Shown in pieces: positions 32,201 through 42,602 of a stretch of DNA of 64,000 nt. The number at the start of each line of letters is the position of its first letter. Position 1 is the first letter of the stretch. The translations under genes were made by a program, and so were the position numbers. The notes beneath the pieces are model-generated. The model ran no database searches, had not been told where the DNA came from, and worked only from the letters and a program-made list of their open reading frames with translations. Source of the DNA: Gracilaria gracilis (Eukaryota; Rhodophyta; Florideophyceae; Gracilariales; Gracilariaceae); the NCBI GenBank assembly GCA_030374805.1, contig JARGSG010000072.1, forward strand, positions 310,001-374,000, given 5' to 3'.

Positions 32201-33215
32201 CGACGAAACTGGCACAGCGAATCACGGCGCTACTCCGAGAGCTTGAGCGCGAATCCTGCTTGCGAGCTGCTGCCGATCGCAGGGGCAAATCTCGGGCGAA
32301 GGGCCAAAAGAGGCGAAGAGGCTCGTCGTCGAAAGGAACCGTAGAGAGGGCCAGCAAACGTTCGAAACCCGGTCGTCCGGACAAGAACAAGAAACAGGCG
32401 ATGCGGTTAGAGATTAAGAGAAGCAATCTAACCACATTGCGTGAGCTGCGCTCTCTCTAAGAGTCTGGGTCATCGAGCATGCTGTGTTTCGTGAAGGCCG
32501 TGAGATTTACAACTCGAGCGATATGGAGGATGAAGTTGTGACGTAATTCGTGCAAAGCGAAGAGATTAGAGCGTGTGAAATGACCTCTACTTCACTACGT
32601 ACGCGGATTCGGGAACGAAATTCTAGCTGCTGACGATATTGTGTTTTCACTTCGGAACGAGTACAAATCAGAACGCTTCTTGTGGTCGTGAAGGTGGTAG
32701 GAAGGCAAGGTTGCAAAAAACGCGTTCCCCCCTTTTTGCAAGCTCGTAAGAAATAGGATGGATACCTTCGAACATGCCAAATCTGGAGAGGACGCTCTTC
32801 GACGACAACGCGAACGGAAGGCAAGAGGTTGCACACGAGAATTCGTACGAGATGCGCGAGGACTATCACAATCGTTATCTCTCTTATGGATACAGAACCT
32901 GTCTAGGCAACCTGCGACGGTTCAAAAGGCAAGAAGGATTAGCATTTGCAACCTAAGCAGAGCAACAATCTTGATGCCGCAGAGCGGATTTCGAGAACCA
33001 AGCAGTGTCTGCTCAAGCTCGGGAGGTCCATCGACCACGTTGGGAAGTCGGAGACGGCGAGGGCAGACCTTTGGTCTTACGTCCACGAGGTTTGCAACAC
33101 AAGCCGGCAGGGTGAGCGATTGCAGACCATTAATGAGAAGCTCGCGTCCACGGTCTCCATCGGTCTCACTAGCAGCGGCTGCAGCATAGAACACAGCAGC
33201 ATTTGCGGCAGATGA
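26219..33215 (+). pseudogene. CHD1-type chromatin remodeller, full length but decayed
   Basis: The ATG at 26219 starts an acidic Ser/Asp-rich N-terminus. An intron lies at 26787-26887. Two chromodomains follow (about 27346-27543 with CTWETWDTL, and 27631-27800 with CTWEKRSDL), then the Snf2 ATPase: [58 protein letters not shown] and [15 protein letters not shown]-like segment (LLRSLRKFGDSNL, near 30090), a long Arg-Ser/acidic linker, a SLIDE-like segment (AMVLVGICRHGFRNW, near 32080) and the CHD1 C-terminal helical domain (RISRTKQCLLKLGRSI, near 33000) complete the family order. Lesions include stops at 26345, 26732, 28648, 29169 and 29178, an 11-bp tandem duplication (29107-29128), and frameshifts near 27190, 27265, 29500 and 32950. 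CHD1 normally slides nucleosomes and reads H3K4 methylation. This copy cannot make a whole protein. Confidence 0.88.
26787..26887 (+). other. Spliceosomal intron in the CHD1-like gene
   Basis: A strong donor (gatg|gtaagt) and an acceptor (tctgacacag|ctgac) 101 bp apart join the acidic segments SDYKADD and ADKEEEEDDEYEDLDDDDF in frame. Within the intron the frame is not needed to explain the protein. Confidence 0.7.
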
Positions 33216-33441
33216 TGTGCTACCGCCGACCATGTCGAAGCGTTGGTCGGAAGTTCACTCGGGTGTGCCGTGGGGTCTTATGAAATGCAAAGTATCTGCT
33301 TCGTTGTCGGCCCTCGTGACGATAGGTGCGTAGAAGATAAAAGAGGGCCATGCAGAAACTTTTACAACATACAGACAGATAATATCGAGCAAGTGAAGTG
33401 ATCCCTAGAACTATAGATGCAAGTCAAACAAACGTTTACCA
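33216..33441. other. Short spacer between the CHD1 relic and the accessory gene
   Basis: About 225 bases holding the 3' ends of two convergent genes. Nothing else was seen. Confidence 0.5.
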
Positions 33442-35010
33442 CTAAAGAACCCCACCATCACCATCCTCATCTTCAGGGCTCCTTCTCCGAATCATTTTCT
33501 TGAACCTCTTCAAGAGGTGATGATGATTCTCTTCTAGAGTCCGCGTCAAATCTTCGTCGTTTAAATCCCGCACGCGCTTGATTTGCACCGAACTCTCTGC
33601 TAGGAGAGTAGCGAGTTTCACACGGGCACCAAACACCTCGGCTTCCTTTTCTTCCGTGGTTTTCCTTCCCCCAGCTGTGTGAGCAAACTTCTCACGTTCG
33701 AAATTTAAGTGCTGCCTTAATATGGCCGTCTGCTCCTGAGAAATTTTGTTGGAGAAGTCGACGCCTTTTGAAAGCTCCCCCAGTTCTTTTTGACTCCCAC
33801 TGTTTCGCCCACTGGAGCTTCGCTTCTTGGGAAAAGAAAACGCTTCCTCTTCGGGAGCATTGATTGCCAGACCTTCTTCGACGCCTCCCTCGGAGTCTTC
33901 AATCAACTTGGAGGTGGTTTCAATAAACTCCACCGCTTCATTTGCCGTTCCTAACCGCGCAACGATAAAGAAGATGTACCCTCGCTTAGATTCGGCTGTG
34001 AGTTGACCGCCAGACGTCATGCGGAGAAAGTTTGAAATGTTACTCGGGTTGTTTTGCCCTGACTTTGACCAGTTGGCCATAGCAGTAGTTACCAGTTTCT
34101 TCACACTCTCGTACTGCTTCTTCAATACCGATGCAGTTCGTAGACAAAGTGGTCTTTTGTTCGAATCCACCTCATCCAAACGACCAGAAAAACAACACAT
34201 CGATTCCACCTGTGCATCGTTGAACCGATTAGCGATAACTACCCAGAACGACTCTCTTGTGACGTTAGCATCTAATTCGGCACGACTCAGTCTTCCTCCA
34301 TTCGCTTTCGCCAGTGCGTTCTTCGCAATATCGTCGTCGCGCAAGATCACGCAGAGCCTAGCAAACTCATTCAGAGAGAACATCGGATGCGCCGAAAGAT
34401 CTAGCTGCGCAGAGAAAGGAAATCCAGATGACGGCTGTTGAGCACTCTTGAACGCAAGGATAGTATCTGCTACTTCTCTGCGATCCAAGGGATGCAGCAT
34501 TTCGACGAAAGCCCCAACTTCTGGAAGCTTTGACAACGTGACAAGTCTACTCCTGGCATCGTTCTCCCAAGCAAAGTAGCCGTTCATTTCTTCGTTTGTA
34601 GAAAAGCAATCGCCAACACTAACGTCCTCAAAGCTCTTGACATGTAGGAAGAGAATCAGCTGAGACACAAGCTGTGCGTGTTGGCGATTGCGAATCTTCA
34701 GTTTAAACTGCTTACAGACCTTGCGAAGGTCCTTGACTGTTTTCTCTAGAAGAAACGAATAAACAAAAGCCATTCGGTTGTGCTCACGAAATTCGGGTTC
34801 ATTATACGGCGAGACGGTTACGGCGGAAGAAGAGGGTATCTCCAGTGTTGACTGATTAATTGTAGGTGCGTCGGATGCGGATTGTACGGGTACGTCTTCG
34901 GCGGTGGTGTGGGTAGTATGCGGCGCAGCAGAGGCTGGGTGCTTTCTTGGGCTTCGCCGCAAAGGCGGAGCAAGTGGGTCCGAGCAATGCTGCGGAGACG
35001 TTGGCGCCAT
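33442..35010 (-). CDS. Harbinger accessory DNA-binding protein (Myb/SANT-like with SAP-like N-terminus)
   Basis: An intact 522-codon frame runs from ATG at 35010 to TAG at 33442. The N-terminus has RRSPRKHPASA, an AT-hook-like basic patch. Residues about 88-122 (TVKDLRKVCKQFKLKIRN to LVSQLILFL) fit a SAP motif. Residues about 255-330 contain ESFWVVIANRFNDA and KKQYESVKKLVTTAMANW, the pattern of the Myb/SANT-like protein that PIF/Harbinger elements encode alongside the transposase. The C-terminus is charged with a basic stretch and an acidic end (KKMIRRRSPEDEDGD). It lies next to the right inverted end and points inward, as usual for these two-gene elements. In the family this protein helps nuclear import of the transposase and binding of the ends. 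It is the only undamaged gene in the element. The Myb-like call is from pattern only. Confidence 0.6.
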   Translation of the reverse strand: MAPTSPQHCSDPLAPPLRRSPRKHPASAAPHTTHTTAEDVPVQSASDAPTINQSTLEIPSSSAVTVSPYNEPEFREHNRMAFVYSFLLEKTVKDLRKVCKQFKLKIRNRQHAQLVSQLILFLHVKSFEDVSVGDCFSTNEEMNGYFAWENDARSRLVTLSKLPEVGAFVEMLHPLDRREVADTILAFKSAQQPSSGFPFSAQLDLSAHPMFSLNEFARLCVILRDDDIAKNALAKANGGRLSRAELDANVTRESFWVVIANRFNDAQVESMCCFSGRLDEVDSNKRPLCLRTASVLKKQYESVKKLVTTAMANWSKSGQNNPSNISNFLRMTSGGQLTAESKRGYIFFIVARLGTANEAVEFIETTSKLIEDSEGGVEEGLAINAPEEEAFSFPKKRSSSGRNSGSQKELGELSKGVDFSNKISQEQTAILRQHLNFEREKFAHTAGGRKTTEEKEAEVFGARVKLATLLAESSVQIKRVRDLNDEDLTRTLEENHHHLLKRFKKMIRRRSPEDEDGDGGVL

Positions 35011-35369
35011 TCTTCAGATCGCAGAAACACGGTAGTGGGTTGGGTGAGTTGGTGGGGGAACGCAAGCCAACACCCTTGCGCCAGAGAGCAGCTGTATATT
35101 GCTCCGCTCGGCGCAAGATGCGGCACAGAGTACTATGCACCGTGCTTGTGTGAACTGGACCGAAGAGAGCGATGGGGCCCTCGGAAAAATGATTGGCAAT
35201 CCTTCTAACAAGTGGTACAGTTTGGTTTGGAAGCTTCTTCGCCTTACAGAACGGGGGCTTTCAAGAAATTGAAAAGGGGCGTTCACGGGCATAGAGAGGG
35301 TCAGCCCGCTCGGAGCTGCCCGAGCCAATGAAAAGGCGTAGATGGGCGTTCACGGTCACCGTTCACGCC

Positions 35370-35394
35370 CGTTCACGCTTGTTTAGACACCGCC
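35370..35394 (-). repeat. Right terminal inverted repeat of the Harbinger element
   Basis: It is the perfect reverse complement of 23155-23179 and is followed by the TGA target duplication at 35395-35397. Copies of GTTCACG at 35281, 35350, 35361 and 35371 form a subterminal array. Confidence 0.92.
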
Positions 35395-35397
35395 TGA

Positions 35398-38131
35398 ATA
35401 GTATGACCATCAGGGATTCGTACCCAATAGCTAGAATGGACGAATGTATAGATTCGTTGGGCAACGCCAAGATCTTTACTACGTTCGATGCCAATTGTGG
35501 TTATTGGCAGGTGCCTATTAGGGAAGAAGACAAGGACAAAACTACGTGTACTTGCCACGCTGGGTTATTCCGCTTTACGCGTAGGCCCTTTGGGTGGCGG
35601 AATGCCCCAGCTACGTTTCAGAGGGCGTTAGATATAATCCTTTCGAAGGTGAAGTGGCGAACCGCCCTGGTATATATCGATGATGTAATCATCTATTCCA
35701 GAACGGTAGAGGAACAATTTCACCATGTCAGGGAAGTTCTAAACCTTTTGAGGGAATCTTGAGTAACGCTGAAGCTCCGCAAGTGCGAATTCTTCACCAA
35801 AGAGGTAGAATACCTTGGTCATATCATCAGCCCTGGACGGTTAGAAGTGACGCCGCGGAATATCCGGGCCGTGCAGGAGGCGAAGCCACCCACGTCCCAA
35901 ACGGAAATCCGATCCTTTATAGGTTTGTGCAATGTGTACCGCCGGTTTATCAAGGGATTTGCCAAGATAGCGGCTCACCTAAACCGAAAGCTGCTGAAAG
36001 GCCAACCTACAAAGTTTGAATGTCTTATCAATGAGGAGATGGATGCGTTTGAGGCGCTCTAACATGCGCTCTTGACACCTCCCATCTTGGCACTACCCAA
36101 AGCTGGTTTACGATACACATTGGATACCGACGCTTCGGATGCCCAAATTGGTTGTTGTCTTATGCAGGAGCAAGAAAACGGCGACAAACTACCTTTAGGG
36201 TACTGGAGCCGCGCTCTGCACGCTGCAAAAAGAATTACACAACAACCGAAAAGGAGTGTCTAGCTGTGGTCTGGAGCATGCTGATGCTCCGTCCCTACAT
36301 ATATGGTGAAAGATTTAGGCCTCGAATTGACCATAAAGGTCTACGGTGGATACTGGGTCTTGCCGACGCACCGGGCAGACTTGCCCGATGGCGGTTACGA
36401 CTTTCAGAGTTCGAGTACGATGTGCAGTACCGTCCAGGTATAAAGCACAACGTTGCTGACGCGATGTCTCGCATTACCACAGATGGTCTGGATACCGAAC
36501 CGGTAGAAGATGATAACCCATGTTTTATCATCTCTACAGACCCTAGTGGTGATGCTGATACCTTAGAAGGTCATTGGACTCTACCCGAAGAGGATACATG
36601 GTTCAATGGAGCCACCGCTCGGGCGATACTCGCCCTTGAGGAAACCGACGTCATGCCTATTACCCGCGAGGAATTTCTGAGAGAACAGGCAAACGATGTT
36701 TACTGTCGCTCTCTCATGGACCAAGTTGGCATGAAGGACTCAAACTTCGATGTCGACCGAAATGGTTTCCTTGTAAGGCGAGCTCCAATTGATGGATCCC
36801 TTCAAAAGGTAGTGCCCAAGGTGCTGCGCCCCAGGGTGCTGTACCTTTCGCACTACCCGAAGTTATCCGGACACCCTGGAGGTACGATAATGTACTACAC
36901 CTTGAGGCAAGGGTATTACTGGCCCCACATGGCTCATGATATCTATACATTTGTGGGTCAGTGCAAATCATGCGTACGAACCCGTGGAGGTCTCCGCAAG
37001 CACAGGAAATACTTGAAACTATTCCCAGCTGCGGGTCCTCTCGAATTCGTAGCAATAGACCTTCTACGGCCACTGCCGAAAACCACAGGGGGATATCAGT
37101 ACATCATCGTAATCACCGACAGGTTTTCGAAGCTCACCAGAGCCATATTTTTGAAGGACACGAAGTCTACGACCATCGCGGTAGCGTTCTTGAACAACCG
37201 GATTTACCCGTATGGTGCGCCACTCTATCTACCTACCGACAATGGTTCGAACTTAGCTTCGAAGTTCTTTGAAGCGGTTTGTAACCTCTTGGGTATGAAG
37301 CACTACTTCACTACTGCCTATCATCCGCAAACGAATGGGCAAGTGGAGAACTTTAACTGAACACTGGTATCTAGGTTACGCCACTATACCGAAGAACACC
37401 AAACTGGTTGGGACGAGCTCGTGCAGCCCTTGACATATGCATATAACGTTCAGATTCATCGAGCGGCGCAGACTACGCCGTTCGACCTGATACTGTCAAG
37501 ACACCCACCAGGTATTGTTGTTGAAGGAGACCCACTAGAACAAGAAGCCGCCGGGTCGCTCACACCGGCACAGGTTAAACGGAATACCCTTTTGAGGTTG
37601 AGGCGTACTCTCAAACATGCTGAGAGCAAGCTCACAGCATCCCAAAAGCGGTACAAGGAGGACTACGATCGAAAGGTAACCCAATTGGTAACAGCTACGC
37701 CGGGTCAATACGTCTTTATTGACCACCCTCCAAAGGGAGCTAAACCACGACCGGGTGATGAGACCGATGATGAAGCTATTGATAGATATATCAATTCTAA
37801 ACTTCTTCCGAAATCATCGGGACCTTTCAAGGTAGTTCGGTCGACCGACCACACGGTAACGGTGAACCAAGATGGTGTAGAGAATACGATCTCTATTGAC
37901 AGAATCACGGTTGCACCTCGGACGGTTCAGTCCAGGAAGGAACGCAGAGAATCCGCGCGTGATCCACAAGCGGTTGCCCTGAGGACTCAGCCACGGGAAG
38001 ACGGGACACCCATCGAAGTTAATGATGACGCACAGGGTGACGACCCAGACTACGTACCACCTGCGGGGATTACGGTTGCCACTTCAGAGGAAAGAACTAC
38101 CCCTAGTGGTACCAATGCTCATCTAAACTAA
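35398..38131 (+). pseudogene. pol of copy A, part 2: reverse transcriptase, RNase H, integrase
   Basis: Reverse transcriptase continues with FTTFDANCGYWQVPI, RRPFGWRNAPATFQRAL and the catalytic YIDDVIIYS. RNase H follows (LDTDASDAQIGCCL, then TTTEKECLAVVW). Integrase shows the H2C2 zinc finger (HYPKLSGHPG, CKSCVRTRGG) and the DDE core (EFVAIDLL, LPTDNGSNLASKFF, HPQTNGQVENFN). The C-terminal part ends in TAA at 38131. Stops at 35761 (TGA) and 36061 (TAA) and a frameshift near 36230 are shared with copy B. The TGA after VENFN (37358) is private to copy A, where copy B has CGA. Confidence 0.9.
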
Positions 38132-39351
38132 AGTGGTGAAAAGATACCATCTCAGGTCTCTAATGAGTTCCCAGTGGAACGCCTTGTAGGTCACCGCCGT
38201 ACCCAAGAAGGTCTAAATTGCACAGTACGCTGGTATGGCTGGGGCGCTGACGGTGATACCGCCGAGCCGCCCTCAGCCATACCACACCACTTCAGGGTTT
38301 AGGGGTTAGGGTAAGCTACTGTAACCGCAAGGGAGAGGACATGCCGAATGATGGGTAAACCTTAGAGGTGATGCAGTCCCTTAAGGAAGGGGGAAAAGCA
38401 TTGCAATTACGAGTACCAAAAACAGTTCAAATACTTACCAGGAAGGTACAACCAGAAGAAGATCTCCGCGAAGGTACGTCCAAGGAGCGGTAGCGGTAAA
38501 GACGGACGCGCCGTTGCACACGCGCCATGCACGTGCGCGGCACGCGCGCGAACCCGAACGGTGGAAACATTCAAAAAATTGTATCTTTTTATTTGACGAG
38601 GTATACGCGCGCTGCTCGTGGCGCGCCGTGCAGAGTACCCGATTCGGTTTACACTATTGTGTGTAGGAAGCGAGCAACGGCATGGTCAAAAAATCTAAGT
38701 ATTTTGACCGTGCCGCGCTCCCGAATCGGCCATTTCTAGCCTCTGAAACCGCTTGGTTCTCGAGATACAGACCAAAAGAGTTTTCTGCGTTTTTACTACC
38801 ATATAGAGGGGTAATTAGCAGGTCAAATATTTTGATTCGCCTTGCAAGTAACCTCCAGGGTGAAACAACGCACATGCGCCCATGCATGGTGAGAGGCCAT
38901 GCAGAACCATATCGGGACATTGCTGGCCACTGCGCGCAAGCGCGTGGCACAACATCTGACCTCATGGGAAGGCGAAACCATTTGCTGCGCCGCACGAAGG
39001 CGCATCAGAGTACCAACGTGGTGAACCATACTGCGAGCACCAAAATGGATCAGGATAGAGCTAACTTACCTCCTGGAACTTACGTACAAGGAATTAACCT
39101 TCACCCAACGTGGTACGCTGGTCTGAGGAAAGAAAGAAGAGTTTCAAAACCTAATTGGAGATGCGCAGAGCTAAGGAAGGGGGGGGGGGGGTGGACCTGT
39201 TTTCGAGCTTCCTCCCCGGCTACGCACCGCATCTCAATGGCAATTGGAACCTAAAATGGAAACGCACAACTTTTAACTTTACTTGAAAAGTAACACCATT
39301 AGGGATGCAGGAGCAACGTGGCTCAAGCACAGACCCAAGTGGATACGACAA
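38132..39351. other. Non-coding 3' spacer of copy A
   Basis: This part follows pol and precedes the end of the antisense frame. It holds a hairpin (tggtatggctg at 38231-38241 with cagccatacca at 38274-38284), a polypurine tract (38393-38403) and a second one with a long G-run (39173-39191). The same features recur in copy B, so they belong to the family. Confidence 0.6.
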
Positions 39352-41766
39352 TCAACCTGATGGGTGAGTGGCAAAGTGAGGCCCCGAGGAGCCTCCAGCT
39401 GAGGATCCCCGACCCGGAGTGGTGTTCTGATGGGCTCCCGGCCAAGGCTGGAAGAGATGAGCCTGGCATGGAGCCTGGCTAGGTGCGCTACCATGACCCA
39501 CGGGGGTACTAGTAGGCACGCTGACGCATGGCATTAAGTCGGGTCCCATCGGAGGTGGCGCGCTCGCCTGCGCAACCGACGGAGGTCCCGACGACCCGGT
39601 GTGGAGAGGGGCCTGTGGAGCGGCTAGAAGGCCGGGGTTTAGTCTAGCATCAAATAGGGGATCCTCCAACGGGTTTGTAGGCGTCGGGCCAATGGCCGTC
39701 GCTAGGCCTGCCACCTGGTTGGTAGCCATCTGGTAGAGCTCTACCTGGAACCGGTTCCGGAACTCACCAATTTGGGAAAAGGGTCGCATGTACTGTGCAT
39801 GACGAGGCAGGATGCTTTCCAGAATGGTAAGAGCTTCGACCACAGAGGTAGAACCCGCCCGCTGGAAGTTCACCACGCAGGCTTGGCGGACCCGAGCCAT
39901 TAAACCTGAAATGGGCTGGGAGTCCACCTGAGAAGGGGCAGGCGGCGCAGCCGCAGCGATGACACCCCCGAGGATAGCCCGCGGAGGCGCATCAACCCTT
40001 CTGGTACTGGGAAGAAGAGGGGTTACACCAGTATGGGCAGGCGTGTTGCGTCCCTCCGGAGCGGAAGTAGGTGCTGAAGTGACCACAGGGGTAGCCGCTG
40101 GCGATTCCACCACGGTTGGAAATCGCTCGAGACTCCCTAGAGGCCCCTGATCGGTCGGTGCCCCGGGATAGCGTTGCTCCGCGCGGAATAAAACCTTCCA
40201 GGACACCGGATCGAAAACCTCCCACCCCTGCTTGGCTCCCCGCGGGAAACTCTCCACTTGGGTAAGGAACGACTCCAGCTGCTCAATGGAGTAGTCCGTA
40301 CCTGCCACAATGGTTCCGAGTCCAAATAGTCGGATGTCGCGAATGACCCTCGGGAGAATGAAGAACATACGACCAGGAGGTTGCACACCTTCACGGTAAA
40401 TCTCGGCTTCTCAAAAACGACAATCCCAGTCAATACCGTCACGAGCAGCCTGCAGAGCCAGGACGGCCACCAACACGGCCCGTTCCGCGAGGGCAATCGA
40501 CCAAATGAGGTAATACCGATCGTGGTTACGGGTGATATAGCTCCCGAAGTAGGCCAACACCGGTGGAGTTGGGACGCTAAGCGACATCGGAACCTCATAG
40601 ACATTCCACCAATCGGGTCGAGCCACATACCAAGAAGTTCTTCCCTTATTAGGTTGTGAGAAGACTCCACATTATGGAACCCATGCATGACGCGGTTGAA
40701 GCTGGACGGGGTGCGAATGCGAGTCTCGGTGGCAGCATCCACCCCCCACCTACGACGGTTAACCCAATGGATGGTATTTTAAGACCTATCGAGGCAAACT
40801 AAATGTGGAGAAGCCTGAAGGTACTGCTGCGGAAGGGAGTCGTACTGACAGATCTTCACAACAAGACGTCGGTAATAATGGAGCTCCAGTTCAATACGAA
40901 CGTACGGCAGATCGCTGGGATAAAGTAGGGGAATGAAATACCTCATTGGTGTCTGTCGCTGGCGGCTCTCATAGCAAACCAGCCGACCCTGACGAGGTTG
41001 AGATTCTTTATCCCGACGGTGGAGCGTCTGCGGGACGGAGCGGAGACGCTCGCAATCCCAACGAAACAAACCCCAGTAGGTATCCAGAGTCGGACGTCGC
41101 AAGACGTCGGGAAGCGAGGTGTTCCCCGGCGCCACCGGCCAGTACCGGCGGTACAGCGTCGCTTGCGAAACCATTTTTGGATCGATCCCGAAGGTACCAT
41201 GTTGGGAAACGTTCCAATCGGCCGTGGTGAACGCTTCTAAACCAAAAATACGAAATCCCACGAGGACTCTCCGGTTCTGGACCATACGGGTCCTGGATCC
41301 CCTCGTGAATCCCTTGAGGTTGATGCGAGGCAGATTGAACCGGCTGGCTCCGGAAACCTGTTTGGATGCGCGTATGGTACAACGCAGTACCGCGCGAACC
41401 AGACTTGGTAATGCCGCTTCCGCGACCGCGCGAAGGACCGGCACCCGACATGGTGTGATGAGTACCGCGAGGGAGTGGTTGAGACGCCGAGCATTCGACC
41501 GCAGGGGTGAATCGAATTGGCTTTTTATCCACAATGAGTGATTCACTAGAGCTGATGCTCAGAACCTCCACCTGTTCGAGGCTCCATGCTGGTTCAACCA
41601 TTAGGGTATCGGCATTGGTCGCCAATGGCGCGCCGTCTCTCGGGGTTACCTCGTACGGCTGACCAACATGGGGAACCGAGAAGCGCCGTGTACCACTACG
41701 GGTGCGAGCCCGCACGCTGGTACCAGGGCTACCCATGTTGTTCAGATAAAAATCAAAGGTCACCAT
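39352..41766 (-). pseudogene. Antisense reading frame of gypsy copy A, unknown function
   Basis: On the strand opposite gag-pol a long coding-like region starts at ATG 41766 (MVTFDFYLNNMGSPG) and ends at TGA 39352 (HFATHPSG). After repair of a frameshift near 41250, a TAA after CLDRS (40779) and another shift near 40625 it would be about 790 residues. It has a Ser/Arg-rich N-terminal part, a Tyr/Trp-rich core (TLYRRYWPVAPGNTSL, YFIPLLYPSDLPYVRIELEL, YFGSYITRNHDRYYLIWSIA) and a Pro/Ala-rich tail. I recognise no family; it is not a known envelope, protease or integrase. The open frame upstream reaching into the LTR (to 42414) may be leader or chance. Copies B and C carry the same frame. Confidence 0.55.
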
Positions 41767-42342
41767 GAACGGATTTAACCTTGTCGGTTGGACGAGAAGC
41801 CACAGAGGCGCGAGACGGGATTGGCAAACCGCAAGAGGTACGAAGGTAACCAGAAGGGAGATCGGTGGGACAACCTCGAAGGAGTCAGTGGCAGCGCCTC
41901 GAAGGGACGGAGACGGAACCTGAAGGTTACAACGCGTCGTCAGCGCGACAAGCCACCACCAAGGGAGCGCCAAAATCCTGCACGGTACAGCCCGCACAAG
42001 AGCGCAAAGCTGCGCCGCATACCTCAATGGGTGTGACGACGTGGAATGGGCGACCGAAGCCCTGAATCCGTTAAGGTGTATGCAGACGCGGGCTGGTAGT
42101 CGAACCTCGAAGGCGCACAACGAGCGCGCGGCGCGCCTGAAACCACAAATGGGGAAGGAAAAGCCGCTGTCGGTAGTGGTCCAAATGGTGAACAGGCCCG
42201 CTCCGTATCGCCGAGCGAGCGCGATGCACGGTGCGAAATGGCACGCGGACTGCGCCGTTGACCAAAGGGGTACGACGATGCAACCGGCTTTGTGAGAGGA
42301 TCTAGGAGCCACGAAGGCGTGGCTCAGGGTAGGAAGGGGGTC

Positions 42343-42601
42343 TGTAGTACAATGATATCTCAATGGGTTGGTGCCACGTGAGCCTACTTGTGCGCCTTGC
42401 TGGCTGCACAGCACCGAATTGGTATTCTGTGTTTTATAATTTCTAATTCCTAAATTATAATTTAGTTTAACTTAACATTGCTGGCTCATGACAGTAGGTC
42501 ATGGGCACAACCGATGACGTCATGCCCGCATGGGAGATCGGCATCGGTGCACCTTGTATATATTGGGGTGCACCCCGCCTTCCCCATTGGGTATTGTAAA
42601 G
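42343..42601 (+). repeat. Truncated 3' LTR of copy A (first 259 bp)
   Basis: It starts TGTAGTACAATGATATCTC right after the polypurine tract AGGAAGGGGG (42331-42340) and stops at gtattgtaaag. It differs from the matching part of the 3' LTR of copy B at eight positions. The remaining 249 bp are missing. Confidence 0.85.
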
Positions 42602-42602
42602 T

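Larger units (their letters stand above)
23155..35394. mobile_element. 12.2-kb PIF/Harbinger-type transposon carrying a CHD1 remodeller gene
   Basis: The ends are 25-bp perfect inverted repeats starting GGCGGTGTCTAAACAAGCG. The flanking TGA (23152-23154 and 35395-35397) is a 3-bp target duplication. Comparison with copy B shows the host sequence as one uninterrupted ACTGAATAGTATG, so the whole 12,240 bp entered as one unit. GG-rich ends, a 3-bp duplication, a DDE transposase with GDEAY and VEQTFGRL motifs, and a Myb-like accessory gene in opposite orientation are the hallmarks of PIF/Harbinger. Between the two transposon genes lie an HSA-domain fragment and a full-length CHD1-like gene, both decayed. 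Typical Harbinger elements are 3-6 kb, so the cargo more than doubles the size. Confidence 0.9.
19055..42601 (+). mobile_element. Ty3/gypsy retrotransposon copy A (interrupted, 3' LTR truncated)
   Basis: The order is LTR (19055-19562), primer site, gag, protease, reverse transcriptase, RNase H, integrase, spacer, antisense frame, polypurine tract, partial LTR (42343-42601). Without the 12.2-kb transposon inserted at 23155 and with a full 3' LTR it would be about 11.5 kb, equal to copy B without its 1-kb duplication. The protease-RT-RNase H-integrase order is that of Ty3/gypsy. The coding regions carry stops and frameshifts, so this copy is dead. Confidence 0.9.

Noticed and set aside
23155..35394. 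The 12.2-kb insert as a chance cluster of separate insertions
   Set aside because: Perfect inverted ends, a single TGA duplication and the empty site in copy B show one insertion event.
41767..42414. N-terminal extension of the antisense gypsy protein into the LTR
   Set aside because: The frame is open to 42414 but its start lies inside the LTR, the composition differs from the rest, and a better ATG lies at 41766. It was kept only as a possible leader.
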